From Cosmopolites sordidus (lineage: Eukaryota; Arthropoda; Insecta; Coleoptera; Curculionidae), in contig JARFXV010001686.1 in assembly GCA_031761425.1 (NCBI GenBank), forward strand, positions 124,001 through 188,000: a DNA stretch of 64,000 bases, given 5' to 3'. The notes below the pieces were generated by a model that worked only from the letters and a program-made list of their open reading frames with translations, searched no databases and had not been told where the DNA came from. The position numbers and the translations under genes are program-made. Below, piece after piece: positions 22,300 to 34,450 of the stretch (positions are counted from its first letter, which is position 1; each line of letters starts with the position of its first letter).

Positions 22300-22985
22300 A
22301 TTTCCACTATATTTAAAAATTGTTTGATAATTGTTTCAGCACACAGTGCCATTTTCAGATGTTCAATTTTACTGTACCAACGGTGAACGAATGGGTGGGA
22401 GCATTGTCGTGGTGAAACAGTAGTTTCACAAATTTTACTAATAATGCAGCATAATACTCTCCTGTGATCGTGTTTCCATTTCCCAAATAGGCGACGTATA
22501 TGCCTTGTCAGTCCCCGAAAACAGTCACGGGGCACTTCGGGACAGATTCGCCAGGTAAAAACCCACTGTTTTGAGTGTTCCTTCGTTTTCGGTATGTAGA
22601 GATGAATCTATGTTTCACCACCAGGCACAAGTTTATACATCGCTGTAAAGTGGTCACTCGATTCCGGTTTTGTTTTGCACTGGATAAACAACAAAACACC
22701 CAGTACGCCGATAACTTTCTCATGCACAAATATTCATGAATGTATCATACTTATTCGCCCGAGACTTTTATCATCTCAACAATCCCTCTAACTTTTATTC
22801 CGTGATCGATCAACATCATGGATTTTGATGATTATTTCCTTAGTAGTGACTAACAAAACAAAACTAGATGTCGTGTAGACTTGAAATTTATGGAGCGTTA
22901 ATAGAAAGAAAGCTACTTTTCAGGCATGCAATCATCTTTGTGATCGCATGCTCACAATGGCAATAGTATGTAAACATTTCATTCC
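22300..22985 (-). pseudogene. mariner transposase remnant
   Basis: Minus-strand text: YLCMRKLSA-type block (read as LCMRKLSAYW), a QNRVTT..QRCINL stretch, KTKEHSKQWVF (usual ETKEQSKQW), GEYYAA-like text, then KFETTVSPRQCSHPFVHR near 22400. Also a 5' untranslated part up to about 22985 that matches, inverted, sequence at 27600-27720. Same mariner family as the copy at 27595. Many stops. Confidence 0.78.
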
Positions 22986-23079
22986 ATCCTGATATTTAAA
23001 TATTAGACTTTATATTTTTGCGCGAAACATTTCGATTGATAAATTATTGACAGGGAGTTACACAATTGCATAAATCATC

Positions 23080-23226
23080 CTCTCTTGACCTAGTATTAAT
23101 CAGTTACAATACACTTCAGGGAGTACAGCTCAACAGGTATATCCATGCAGCAACAGTACGTTGCATAGTCATATTTAATCAAACAGACACGCTGTTCGAG
23201 CAAGTCGTAACCTTTAGGGATTAAGT
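23080..23226 (-). repeat. Dispersed ~150-bp repeat, copy B
   Basis: Reverse-complement copy of the family seen at 15841, 25389 and 30750: on the minus strand it begins TTAATCCCTAAAGGTTACGA and continues CTTGCTCGAACAGCGTGTCT. Confidence 0.75.
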
Positions 23227-23229
23227 ATT

Positions 23230-23360
23230 TAATCTAAATAGATTCTGATTTAGATTGAATGATCTCCTGATGATGCTAGCATCGGTGGAGAAATGCGCAT
23301 CGAGAAGTTTAGGACAAATGACTTGGTATTCAGTGCTAAATTTCTTTCAGTTTCGTATAG
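23230..23360 (+). repeat. Copy of the hammerhead-like repeat
   Basis: Matches the right arm of the inverted repeat at 24754-24980: TTTAGATTGAATGATCTCC, CTGATGATGCTAGCATCGG, then GAGAAATGCGCATCGAGAAG. Contains CTGATGA (23267-23273) and a GAAA 16 bases later. Confidence 0.6.
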
Positions 23361-24229
23361 GGAGGCAGATCAAAAACTTTTAGCCCAATATATAAACACC
23401 GCTATAATCCGTATGTTAAAAAATCCAGTATATTAAAATATTCCATTCCTCTTTTGAACATATTGTAGCATTTTAAAAAATAACGGACCACTAGTAGTGG
23501 TCTTGCACGTGTCTTGCTTCGGTAGTTTAGGTTAGCTGAATAGTCCGGTGCGACTGCGGACGAATAGTAGGAGATATCGCCTTGGGTAGTTCGGTTGTGC
23601 CGAGCGAAGAGACAGACAGCGAAAAAATTGCCAGATTAGTTGGCCCCCTCCATGCAGGGGCTTATTTTCTCAGATGGTTTCAGATATCGGAGTAGAAATT
23701 AGATACCACATTAAAGGTAACTTTCTAGACATCCACCTCTGATAGAACTGTTCATCTTTCGGAAACCTTTTAATAGAGCACACAGTCAGACCAGAAATTA
23801 TTATAACTATCGTTATTATATTTTCAAATATTATTACCACCATTAATATTACCTATCAATTTTAATTCCTATCTTTGAATGTTACATGGGTACCCTTATA
23901 CTTATACCTATATTTATATTTAGATTTAGTTCATTACTCATTTATGTGTACAATGATGTATGTGTACATTTATATAATAATCCACCTATTTGTTCGATTA
24001 TTTATTTAGGCCATAAAAAGGAATAACATATAATTTAATGTGTGATATTTTAGTTTGCCGCGGAATTTATGTTTTTTTTAATTAAATAATAAAATAATTT
24101 AGTTCTGAATTTAGTCAATTAATTCAACCATCCTCTTTCCAGTTTAGGGCCTATTTGCAAATAAGAGAACTGGGTGGCGCCCATTAGTAGTGCAGGCGTA
24201 AATCCATCAACGGCACAAGTTGGACTTTG
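23361..24229. other. No gene recognised; possible LTR-end sequence
   Basis: 23460-23700 is richer in GC with GACCACTA/TAGTGGTC 8-bp arms at 23489-23506. At 24165-24180 GAGAACTGGGTGGCGCCC resembles the LTR/PBS boundary of an LTR retrotransposon and echoes AAGAACAGGGTGGCGCCT at 56065-56082. No coding text. Confidence 0.35.
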
Positions 24230-24580
24230 TTATTTGACTACTCAGACTATTTTATTCCGAATTTGAATGGTATTGATCTGAAGGAGATGTGATTCCAACA
24301 GGACATCTCCACATGTTATACAGCAAACGCAACAATCGATTTATTGAGTGAACAATTTGATGAGAAAATAATTTCGAGGATCAAAGTTATGTGATATAAC
24401 GCCTTTAGATTATTTTCTTTAGGGTTATGGTAAATTTTTAACATTTTATCGATAAACCAGCAACTATTGATGCCTTAGAAGCCAACATAACTCGGAAAAT
24501 TGTGGACATAAGATCCCAATTGCTTGAAAAGGTGGTTGGAAATTGATTGATAGAATGCGACAAAGTATATTCAAATCTCA
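24230..24580 (+). pseudogene. mariner/IS630-type transposase C-terminus
   Basis: Across frames: FQQ-DISTC-type text then LLSEQFDEKIISR, and KPATIDALEANITRKIVDIR followed by SQLLEKVVGN. This is the end of the insect transposase family with the block WFQQDGATCHT..LLxExF..RVISR.. and DIRPQLLEKVVENW. Only the last third remains. Related scraps at 32575 and 34335. Confidence 0.72.
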
Positions 24581-24753
24581 TATTTTAGCATGATAACAGC
24601 AGTTCTCATACAAATAGTCAATAATTCAGTTTTTATAAGCCTCTGCCATAACGACGTGAAAAAACGAAATGCATATTTTCATATACTGGCCTTTCCCGAA
24701 TTACAGCGCTATTTATATATTGGATTAGAAACCTTTTGATCAATCTATCTATA
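24581..24753. other. Linker, nothing recognised
   Basis: AT-rich. Confidence 0.4.
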
Positions 24754-24980
24754 CTCAAAGAGATTTATTACTAAACACCAAATTGTATATTTTAAAATTC
24801 TCGGTACGTGTTTCGCTAACCATGTTAGCATCATTTGGAGATTCAAATCTATTCGATCTAAATTAGAATATATTTAGATTGAATTATGTCCTCATGATCC
24901 TAACATGGTTAGCGAAACGCGGGTCGAGCAATTTAAAACAAGAGATTTGGTGTTTATTGTTAAATCTCTTTAGGTTTAGT
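24754..24980. repeat. Long inverted repeat with hammerhead-like core
   Basis: Left arm (24754-24857) and right arm (24869-24980) are head-to-head copies of one ~105-bp motif separated by about 10 bases. Right arm reads ..CTCATGATC-CTAACATGGTTAG-CGAAACGCG..; CTAAC and GTTAG pair perfectly around ATG. The arrangement CUGAUGA-helix-GAAAC of a hammerhead ribozyme is approached (here CTCATGA). A third copy at 23230 keeps CTGATGA. Ribozyme identity is inference. Confidence 0.6.
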
Positions 24981-25388
24981 CTTTCACACCAAAGGTTCCA
25001 TTAGAAGAATTAACCTACGTATAGTAAGCAGGTGTTTTGAAAATTTTCATAAAGCAAATTTGAACAGTTACTATAATATTTTCATTACTTTATTAAAATA
25101 TTAACACATATTAATTCCTCTAACACGTTATTGACGTATTTACTTAACACATTTACATTAACACCTAAGTAAACAGAAAATTAACATTAAATTTTCGGAA
25201 ATCCTTGTGTAGAAAATAAACAACGATCTGCAATCTTATAGTTACATAAACCTCTCCTAAATTGATTGTGTAATTATAACACCGATTTACATGCACTGAA
25301 TGAGAATTCTGCATTATCCTCTAGTTTCAGAATTATAAAGCGAACGGCTGAATACAAATGCGGTTGGGGAAAGGATGTTGTAAATATT
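24981..25388. other. No gene seen
   Basis: AT-rich spacer. Confidence 0.5.
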
Positions 25389-25530
25389 GTTTAATCCCTG
25401 AAGATTACCACCTGCTCGAACAGCATGTCTGCCTGATTAAATATAACTATGCAACGCACTGTTATATATGCGTTCACGTATGAGCTCTCTGGAGTGTATT
25501 ATTGAAATTGAACAATAGTAGTTCATGAGA
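25389..25530 (+). repeat. Dispersed ~150-bp repeat, copy C
   Basis: TTTAATCCCTGAAGATTACC, then CTGCTCGAACAGCATGTCTG, as in copies at 15841, 23080 (inverted) and 30750. Confidence 0.75.
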
Positions 25531-25607
25531 GTATGCTGATAACATTTTAAAACTCCCTATTTACAATTTATCTATTGAAATGTTTCAGGTAAAAATCTAA
25601 TATTTAA

Positions 25608-27562
25608 CCTTCCAGTAGTAGACCTAAGTTTTAGGATAACAGTCATCGCTGCGGACTCCTTGTCCGCCATTAGAGAACGTCGTATTTTTGCTACGTAGTG
25701 ATTTAGATAGACAATCATATAATATAAATATACCTATTAAATTTAAATTATCGAATTACGTACTTATTTAAGAACATAAAAATATATTCAATACAATGTC
25801 TTTTAAAATAACATGTAAAACTTCTAATACATACATTTAAGAACTACAGTAAAAAAAGAATATAAAAATAACTTGAAAGTAGTGTAAAATAGCTATTATA
25901 AAATGAAGTTTCACCATGCTCTATTTCAAAACACTCTGGACAAATTGTTTGAGCATGTTCCAAACATACATAAGTGTGACATTTTTACATGTGTGACACA
26001 TATAGCACATCGACCTCTTTGAATCCCGAGGTTGCTCCGTAAGTTCTAGGTCAAGAATCTTCCTGTGTGAATTCCTATGTAATCTCGTATTAAATCAAAA
26101 GATAGTTTTCGCAAAAATTATCTCTGTACTTTTTTATCTACATCATATGCATTGTAAATAACTTGCTAATTTATACCTGCAATGTTTAATATTGAGTAAA
26201 AGAATATCATTAGTCATCTTTGAGTAGCACGTGCACAATTATAAGCAGCGCAAAGTTTGTCTACCGTATCTACTCCTCCTTTAGTTTGATTGTAAGTACC
26301 TATTATGACTGGCTTATTTGTATCATTATCAATAGTGTCATCATGGTGTAAACTTGACATAAGCAAAATATTTTTACCTCTTTTTGGAACATAAGATAAG
26401 AGCGTGTAATTTTCGTGAAAGGCAAAAATTGACGACTTTTTAGGCCCATTTACTAGGCGGGTAAATTCAACAGGAAGCTCTGTTTTATGTTTCCTAACCG
26501 TTCTTACGAGAGTCATCCTGAAATTCTTCTTTAGGTTTTCTTTCAACTTAAAACTGGTAAACCAATTATCAGCAGTTACGTTCCTTCCAGTTCCTCTTAT
26601 GGGTTCATACATCCTTTCCACAACAGCATCTGGGAAATTTACCTCCCAAGGACCCGCAGGCTATTTGCCAGTATATACTTCCAAGTTACAAGTACAAGAA
26701 ACTTTGCGGTCACAATGATCATACATTTTTATTCCGTATTTGTTCGGTTTATTGAGTATGTATTGACGAAAAATACATCTACCCCTAAATGCTTCTACTT
26801 TTTTTGTGAACTGAAAGGGTGTAATGAAGTTTTATATTTTTCTACAAAGATCTCAAAAATATCTCGAACCACTGCCAACTATCAACAGACCTTCTAGGTT
26901 CGCGAATCAAGATCGTCACACCGCAAATGTCGCAGTAAGAATCGAAATCTTTGTAGAAACATTCTTTTTGGACCGGGTAAATGGGAAACTACATTTTCTG
27001 ATCGGGTTTTTACATTTTTTGGAGGACAGTGTTTCCTCCATTTGGTAGTTTGATATTTACCTATAAAATATGGACCAATAGCTTCTTACAAAACACCCAA
27101 TTCATTATCTGAAATATCCTGTTCACTATCTGTTTCAAGTATATCCAGTTCAATGGCCTCTTCTTCCTTTTTATCATATTCATCAACGGGCAATCCCTCT
27201 TCATTAGAGGAGTGTAAACCTTGTTCCATTAATTTATGCAGCCGCTGTTCTTCTTTTTCATAGAAGGCCATTATAAAAACGTATATGTGTAATAGTAATA
27301 CAACAAAAAATAGCGAAAAGAACAAACCTTATCAAAAGAACACAGAAAAATAAATTAATATGTTTTGTTACGTAAATCGTAAATGTAATATAGAATTATT
27401 CATCAAAGCCCGAAACTACTCACTGGCTCACTCAATCGCCTACTAATACAAGCTCTTCCCGGAAGATATTGGGAAGCGCATCACTTGGAGGGGAGTGCAA
27501 TGGAAATTATTGTAGAAACAAAACCAATGCGGAGCGACAGTCCGCGCGCGACTACTGAAAGG
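25608..27562 (-). mobile_element. piggyBac element with both ends, internally deleted
   Basis: Left end CCTTCCAGTAGT follows TTAA (25604-25607); the right end, read inward, is CCTTTCAGTAGT and is followed outside by TTCA, a one-base change from TTAA. Inner CCGC/GGAC-rich words also recur at both ends. Between lies a minus-strand piggyBac transposase. 1955 bp, shorter than an autonomous element. Confidence 0.8.
25900..27270 (-). pseudogene. piggyBac transposase, deleted
   Basis: N-terminus MAFYEKEEQRLHKLMEQGLH with an acidic tail (27258-27086), then a KTRSENVV.HLPGPK-like piece near 27020-26950. After a gap, NKPNKYGIKMYDHCD and PAGPWEVNFPDAVVERMYEP, then an intact 135-codon core 26621-26214: GTGRNVTADNWFTS (catalytic Asp region), TLVRTVRKHKTELP, NQTKGGVDTVDKLCAAYNCA. 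The C-terminus continues in decayed form to the Cys-rich end (CAICVTH.. near 26010). Catalyses TTAA-specific cut and paste when intact. The stretch before the first catalytic Asp is missing. Confidence 0.85.
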
Positions 27563-27594
27563 TTCAATACCACGATAAAATGAAATGTTTTCAG

Positions 27595-28690
27595 ATTTGT
27601 CCGATAGATAGAGGTGCAAGATGATAAGATGATTGCATGCCTGAAAACTTGAAAAGTAGTTTACTTTCAATGTAGTAACGTTTCATGAATTTTAAGTTGA
27701 CATGATAACTAGTTTTGTTTTGACAGTCTTCGAAAGCGGAAAGACCCTACTTTTTGTGGGGGAAATTTATCAAGCAACCGAAGCAAAATTTGAAGAGTAT
27801 TATGGAGATTCTGCTTCATCACATATCGCAGTTCTTATGTGGTTTACTGAGTTTTGATGTTGTTGAACCAGCACTGATCTCAGAACGCCTTTTTAAGGTC
27901 AGTACTAAGGAAATGAAAAGAAAATTAAAAAAAAATCTATAATATGGTGTTGACCAATTATGGAATAAATGTTAAAGAGATTATTGAGATGACAAAAATT
28001 TCGGACGAATGTGTATGGTACATTCATGAATATTTAGGTATAAGAAAGCTATTAGCGGGGTGGGTACCACCTTTGGCCACTGCGAACCAAAAACGGAATT
28101 GAGTGACAGCTTCATAGCGATGTATAAATATGTATAATTCTTAACTGTTGATGAAACTTAGATTCGTCACTATACACTAGACATAAAGAAACAGTGGGCT
28201 TTACATGGCGAACGTGACCTGAAGAAGGGGAAGACGCTACCATCGACCGAAAAAGTCAAAGTCAGTATTTCTGGAAATACGCAGGTATTATATTCATAGA
28301 CTATTTGGAAAAAGGTAAGCTGATCACAGGATAGTATTATGCTGCTTCATTGGTCAAATTTGCGAAAGTGCTATTTTACCGTTGCAACAGCAAAATTGGT
28401 CAATTTGTGCTAAAAATTGATGCAATATCCAGCCTGTTCTCCGGAATTACCCCCTCCTATTTCTCTCTTTTTCCGAACATAAAAAATGACTAGCTGAAAA
28501 AAAATCCTTAAAACCAACAACCATTTTGCAGAGTTCGAGAAAAAGTCGTAATTTTCGAAGGCATAAAAAATTGTTGAGGGCAGTATTTCGAGCTAAAAGA
28601 AGACTATGTTGAAAAATAAATCGATCTTCGATAAAAAAATATATTTCATCTAAAAAGAATCTTACTTTTCACTCTCCACCCATCCATACA
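27595..28690 (+). pseudogene. mariner copy, decayed along whole length
   Basis: Begins with sequence shared, inverted, with 22915-22985 (GATGATTGCATGCCTGAAAA). Then EEYYGDSASSHIAVLMWF near 27790-27850 (N-terminal HTH), GINVKEIIEMTKISDECVWY near 27965, GIRKLLAGWVPPLAT near 28040-28090, DDE-region scraps to 28420, and C-terminal YPACSPELPP near 28425 (usual HPAYSPDLAP). Stops in every part. No clear terminal repeats. Confidence 0.75.
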
Positions 28691-28955
28691 TTATCAACCT
28701 ACTGAAGCCTCTCTTAAGAACTTTTCACTCTACTCTCGAATATATGATGTCCAATGATATGGTGACTGCTGGCTAAATCTTTGCATAATTATTAGCCCCA
28801 TTTTTAATGAATGCACGAATTTCAAGAAAAAAGCAAGATATGCTAGCCTCTAATTTATCCCCATTAACGTGATGGTTCGGTGGTTGGTTCGATTTTGTTT
28901 GAATATTTGTTACGCCAATTTTCAATTTTTCAATATTATTTGTGATCACGTTGGG
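28691..28955. other. No gene seen
   Basis: Spacer. Confidence 0.4.
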
Positions 28956-28959
28956 TGGC

Positions 28960-29090
28960 TTCTTTCAGGTTTTCTAGGTTGTTTGTAAGCTAAATGATTG
29001 CTAATAGCTGTGACTCGGATCCCACGTTAAGCCAGGGGTCGAATCACTGAATAGCTCAAGACGCTGATGCGCCTATAACTAAAATATTTA
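28960..29090 (+). repeat. 3' fragment of the tRNA-derived SINE
   Basis: GATCCCACGTTAAGCCAGGG and GCTGATGCGCCTATAACTAA match the body and end of the SINE at 41705-42142. Only the last third, diverged. Confidence 0.75.
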
Positions 29091-29654
29091 CCTCTTCTTG
29101 TTTATTCATAATTACAGAAAATGTTTGTTTTGTTGTGTTTTATTTTAATTTGGGTAAAAGTATCTCCAAAACTTTTAAGATTTATATAAAATGTTTATTA
29201 CAGTAAAACAATGAACAAAAAGGACATGCAAATTGGTATCGACCTGAAGATCATTAAATATGATCTATATTTAAATCCATCAACTATAGTTAACTGATTC
29301 AAAAATGTCCAAAATATGGGACAAATTCTTCCTAATGGTGGTTCTAATATTTCAGACACAAGATATGATCTCTATTAGATTCCCTAAGATATGATATACA
29401 GGCATTTTGAAACATTATTATTGAAGAAAAAAATAGACCACATAATTAAATTAAAGCCAACATGTTTTGGGGAAAGTGCAGATAACCGGTTATCATTAAA
29501 AAAAAGAACGTGTTGCACAATATATGTACTTTATTTAGTAATATTACACTAAAGGTTAGTAGTATCAGTAAAATTTGTAAAGGGTGTCGTCATTTTAGCG
29601 GCGTTTTTCAATGGCTTACACTTTATATTTCGCATGTGTCATCTAGAGATCCGG
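29091..29654. other. No gene seen
   Basis: AT-rich spacer. Confidence 0.5.
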
Positions 29655-30240
29655 TAATTTAATTATGGATCATTTTACGACGGAAGAACGAAGAGGACGA
29701 ATAACGAATTTAGAAATGATGAGGATTTTGCAATAACATTATATTTTCTGACGAAGCTCATTTCCATCACACAGATTATCTGAACAAAGAAAATTTTAGG
29801 ATTGGGGAAGTGAAAATCCTCGAGTGATTGCAGAAGTATCTTTATATACACGTCCAATTTCGGTGTGTTGTATATCGTGGACTGGAGTGGTTAGAGGGCC
29901 TTTGTTTTCATTAAAATGAAAGTAAGACAGCAAATAATAATGGCGAACGCCACCGCAATATATTAAAAAAAATTAATGGCCCCAATTGAATAATAAGCTC
30001 CTTAATAGTATGTTCTTTACACAAGATGGCGCTACGTGTCATACGACCAGAAAAACTTTGGATTGGTAACGGATAAGTTTTCCTGGCCACGTCATTTCTC
30101 GAAATGGTGATATTCAGTGGCCTGAAAAGACAAAGTCTATCCTAACGATCCGCAGACGATTAATGACCTGAAGCAAAACATGCGTCAAGTTATTGATGAA
30201 ATTTAACCTCAATTGTGATGCTTCAGGGTGCCGACATATA
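29655..30240 (+). pseudogene. IS630/mariner-type transposase, catalytic half
   Basis: Reads NIIFSDEAHFHHTDYLNKEN near 29740-29795 (catalytic SDE-AHF block), then ENPRVIAEVSLYTRPISVCC, FTQDGATCHTTRKTLDW near 30010-30065 (second catalytic Asp), HVISRNGDIQWPE near 30090-30125, and DDLKQNMRQVIDE-type text near 30165-30205. Several frame breaks. Same broad family as 24230-24580. Confidence 0.82.
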
Positions 30241-30387
30241 CCATACCATCAAGAATAGGGAAACCCTATCCAAGTCTGACCCAAAAGTCTGAAAATCGAG
30301 AGACGAAACATATGTCATCCAGTTGAAGAGATGGGTGGGGCTCGTGCCCAGTCAAGCAGCCAACAAAAATGTTCATTTAGGTCGAGA

Positions 30388-30498
30388 AGCAGGTTGCTGT
30401 GTGTCCTACATGAGATTGTGGAAGTCAACGGTTGGGTATGCGATGACACTCAGCTACTGTTGTATCATTAGGCGCAGTCCAAGAAAATCTAATACTAC
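30388..30498 (+). repeat. Dispersed ~110-bp repeat, copy 1
   Basis: GCAGGTTGCTGTGTGTCCTA, CATGAGATTGTGGAAGTCAA and GCGCAGTCCAAGAAAATC correspond to 63759-63865. The copy is followed within a few bases by a (TA)n array. Confidence 0.7.
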
Positions 30499-30499
30499 G

Positions 30500-30504
<5 letters not shown>

Positions 30505-30578
<74 letters not shown>
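30505..30578. repeat. (TA)n microsatellite
   Basis: Long TA run; open frames through it are artefacts. Confidence 0.95.
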
Positions 30579-30581
<3 letters not shown>

Positions 30582-30749
30582 TAATGAATATAAATTAAAT
30601 AATCAAATTGTGAGTATTTTGATACATAAATCAGGCTGTAAAACAAAGATATTATAACAAAAGTAAACAAGTACTGAATACTGAATATACATCTTTCACT
30701 TTATCAGAGATAAAGTTAACGCAATTGTCAGAAGGATGTTGTTGATACG
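30579..30749. other. Linker, nothing recognised
   Basis: AT-rich. Confidence 0.4.
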
Positions 30750-30875
30750 CTTTATTCCCTAATGATTACTGCGTGCTCGAATAGCGTGTATGTCTGATTA
30801 AATGTACCGTTGCAATGCAGTGCCACAGGTGTGCTCACGTCTGTATTCTCTGGAGGGTAGTATTAAAATTTAAAA
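30750..30875 (+). repeat. Dispersed ~150-bp repeat, copy D
   Basis: TTTATTCCCTAATGATTACT, then GTGCTCGAATAGCGTGTATG and TGCAATGCAGTGCCACAGGT, as in the other three copies. Confidence 0.75.
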
Positions 30876-31678
<803 letters not shown>

Positions 31679-31684
31679 TCATTA

Positions 31685-32100
31685 CAGAAGAAGAGATGTG
31701 TGCACTAGAAAATATGAAGAATTGACGTACCGGATGAACTACTCAGTGAATTAAATAAATTGAATGCAACATTGACATACTTGAGGATTTTTAAGACCTT
31801 AGAAATTATATTTTATTAAGAAGTACAGGAATTATTAGAATTGTTAACTTATTAATTTCTACAAAACTCCATGTTAATAAATGTGAAGACCACATAATTA
31901 TCTGTTTGATGTCTTAGATTAAAACTATTTCTCTAAAATAATTGATACAAGAACGTATAATATACTTGAAGAAAATATCAGTAAAATGCAACGTGGGTTC
32001 AGGAATAGGGTGGACATAAGGGAGGCTCTATTCAGTTTTAATAAATTTAATGGAAGGATGTGTTAATGAAAATATAGAGGTATATGTTTGTATAGTTCTT
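31685..32100 (+). pseudogene. RTE-type LINE reverse transcriptase fragment
   Basis: The translation passes EEEMCALENMKN, NKCEDHIIICLMS (usual KC-DYRTISLMSH), IIDTRTYNILEENISKMQRG and RGFRNRVDIREALFSFNKFN, then ENIEVYVCIV. This matches the RT fingers/palm of insect RTE elements (..QFGFRNGLGTREALFSL..). It stops before the catalytic box. A (TA)n array borders its left side. Confidence 0.72.
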
Positions 32101-32523
32101 AGTTTTTTATTATACATTTTGAATTAGTTCAAATCTAAATTATGTTAATATTTTATAATTCGTAGATTATCTACTAAAGGTAAAACATTCCTATGTTTGA
32201 AGTGATTCTGATGACGAAATTATGCTTAATGTTCCTTTTTCAGATTAAAAAAAAATTAATTGTATAGTAATTCTTTGAATAAGTTGAGGAACAGAAAACT
32301 GCAACAGGCTAATACCGGAGAACATAGTGGATACGATATCCATTCATAGCGCAAATTTGCCAATTTAACTGTTCCGACGGACGAATGTGTACTAACCCAT
32401 TCGTCGTGTTATCGTAAAACCCGCTTTTTTAACTAATTTCTTATTTCTAGTGAGTAGTGATGAATTCAAATTTCATCAACAGTCACGAATTACTGAAGAA
32501 ACTCCTTCAGATTTCGCTTTTAA

Positions 32524-32690
32524 CGGGTGTTTTTTTTTTAGTGTGTCCGAACTTCCGACAGTGGTCGCTGGCATAAGACCCCAATTGCTTGAAAAAGTGG
32601 TCGGAAATTGAATTGACATAATGCGCTTTGTCAGAAGTAGCCGGGGTGGACATTTATCCGATTTATTTCACATAAAATAAATAGGCATGT
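32524..32690 (+). pseudogene. mariner/IS630-type C-terminal scrap
   Basis: An AACGGGTGTTTTTTTTTTAG stretch resembling a transposon terminal repeat is followed at once by IRPQLLEKVVGN-type coding text (32578-32612) and RSSRGGHLSDL (32636-32668). The end and the C-terminus so close together suggest internal deletion or juxtaposition. Confidence 0.6.
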
Positions 32691-32749
32691 AATCTGGTAG
32701 TTATTTTGCTTGAAATTTTAGGTTCGGATGTATTACAAAATCACCATAT

Positions 32750-32935
32750 ATGTATGGTGATCACTCGATTCCGCTTTTAACCCGCAGTCAGCAAATGCAG
32801 CACTCATAACGCTGATAACTCTCTCATGCTCAAACGTTCGTATATGATATTTGTATAACAACATGGATTTTATTGATCATTTCTTCAGTAGTAACCTCAA
32901 TGAGGCATCTTCAGCGCGGTGTATCACTGCTTCGA
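32750..32935 (-). pseudogene. mariner N-terminal scrap
   Basis: GTGATCACTCGATTCCGCTT and GCTGATAACTCTCTCATGC match the minus-strand mariner at 22655-22730, and CATGGATTTTATTGATCATT matches its 22815-22840 part. Decayed. Confidence 0.6.
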
Positions 32936-33024
32936 TCATATAGAAACATAGTAAACTACTTATTAATCATGTAATGTTAAGGAGCAGTTGCGAAGAGAAA
33001 TAAAAGGACAGAATGAACGAAACA

Positions 33025-33960
33025 AAATTGTAATTTGAAACTTTTAATGTTGAGACTTAAAAGTTGAGACTTTTAAAGTTGAGACTTTTAATGATGTTTA
33101 CAACAATACTCAGCCGATGAGCGGATGCTAGCCTACGATGTCGCAGGAGATCGCTCTATTTCACCCCGCTCTCTTATCACTATAGCGGCGAAATTTACCA
33201 TAAGTAAATGGGCTACGCCGTGGAAGAAAAGGGAAAGAGTTAGAATCCCCACAAAAACTAGTGGAGGGCGTGGGGAGGTAAGGTTCATCTAAATTCGGTT
33301 TCATCCAAGGGGACTAAAAAAAGATTAAAAAAAAAATTAAAAAAAGAAAGCAATTTTTTAGCTTGCCTCCAATAGCCAATACAGGACGGCGCAAATTGGT
33401 CAAGGACCACACACGTGTTGTCCTAGCTTTAAATTTAAGTGACCAGCAAAAAAAGAAGAATGCATATATTTTTAGTACTGAGTTATCAAACAACAAAAAA
33501 AAAAAGAAAACAAGAAAATTACCTGTAAAGGAGTTTTAAGGCTGCCGCGGTGTACTGGGCACCCTTAGGGGGTTTCAAATCCCAAAAGGACCAACCTCTA
33601 AAACTGTTAATCAAACTAACACATAACTAAAGGCACTTGGTCTTATGGCTGGGACCTTGAGGTTCAAAACCGTAAAAATACGTTAAAGTAAATTATTACA
33701 TAATGGAGGCCTAACACCATGAAGTTTAAGAGGAAAAGTAACATTTCACTTCCACGATGCGTACAACGAAACCTTGGTGGTATTCTCCTACTAAAATAGC
33801 TTCGCTCCCGGAAATTATGACCAAATATGGTTGAGTAGTGGACTCAAGAAAGATGGGAGGAAAAATGAAATTAATCACATGTTAATCATAATCAGTTGGG
33901 ACAAAATTTGATACTTCTGCCACCTGCTAACGAACTCCAAGACCGAACCACATATTGCTC
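33025..33960 (+). repeat. Unclassified ~0.9-kb repeat, copy 1
   Basis: Aligns in order with 50990-51790: GCGAAATTTACCATAAGTA, CTAAATTCGGTTTCATCCAA, GGCGCAAATTGGTCAAGGAC, GTGTTGTCCTAGCTTTAAAT and GGGACAAAATTTGATACTTC. No coding text; A-rich stretches. Starts with a threefold TTGAGACTTTTAAAG repeat. Could be an LTR or a non-autonomous element; no TSD found. Confidence 0.7.
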
Positions 33961-34334
33961 AGTAACATTTTAACGAAGGGAAAGAGGACGGCTCACTGAC
34001 GCAGACGCGATGAAATTTCGTTGCACCTAAAGGAGATGGCCGACTAGGCCACTCACAAAAACGGTAAACACCTATAGAGACACTAAACCTCCATGGGTAA
34101 GTCGATTCTCGTATTTATCAATCAAGTACATAAATCGTGGGATATTATCGAGCAATTTTTTTCGCAAGGTTTACTATTTTAGAACGAGAAATAATTAAAT
34201 TAACAGCCCCTGACTAGACAACAGCCACCACACCATACAAATAGGTTAATAAATATAGAAACAACAGGATCGGGCCAATTATTGTGAAAACTCTAAGGAA
34301 TGGGAAAATCAATCATCGCCCAGAAAAAAGTTTT
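33961..34334. other. No gene seen
   Basis: Spacer, possibly the end of the unclassified repeat. Confidence 0.4.
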
Positions 34335-34450
34335 TAGTAGACTCTAATTACTTGAAAATGAGGTCGGAAATTGAATTGACAGAATGCGCTTTGTCAGAAT
34401 TAACAGCGGTGGATATTTGTCCGAAATTATTGAGGGTAGTGCTAGATAAA
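34335..34450 (+). pseudogene. mariner/IS630-type C-terminal scrap
   Basis: ACTTGAAAATGAGGTCGGAA and TTGACAGAATGCGCTTTGTC repeat the C-terminal segment at 32585-32640. Decayed third copy of this end. Confidence 0.6.
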
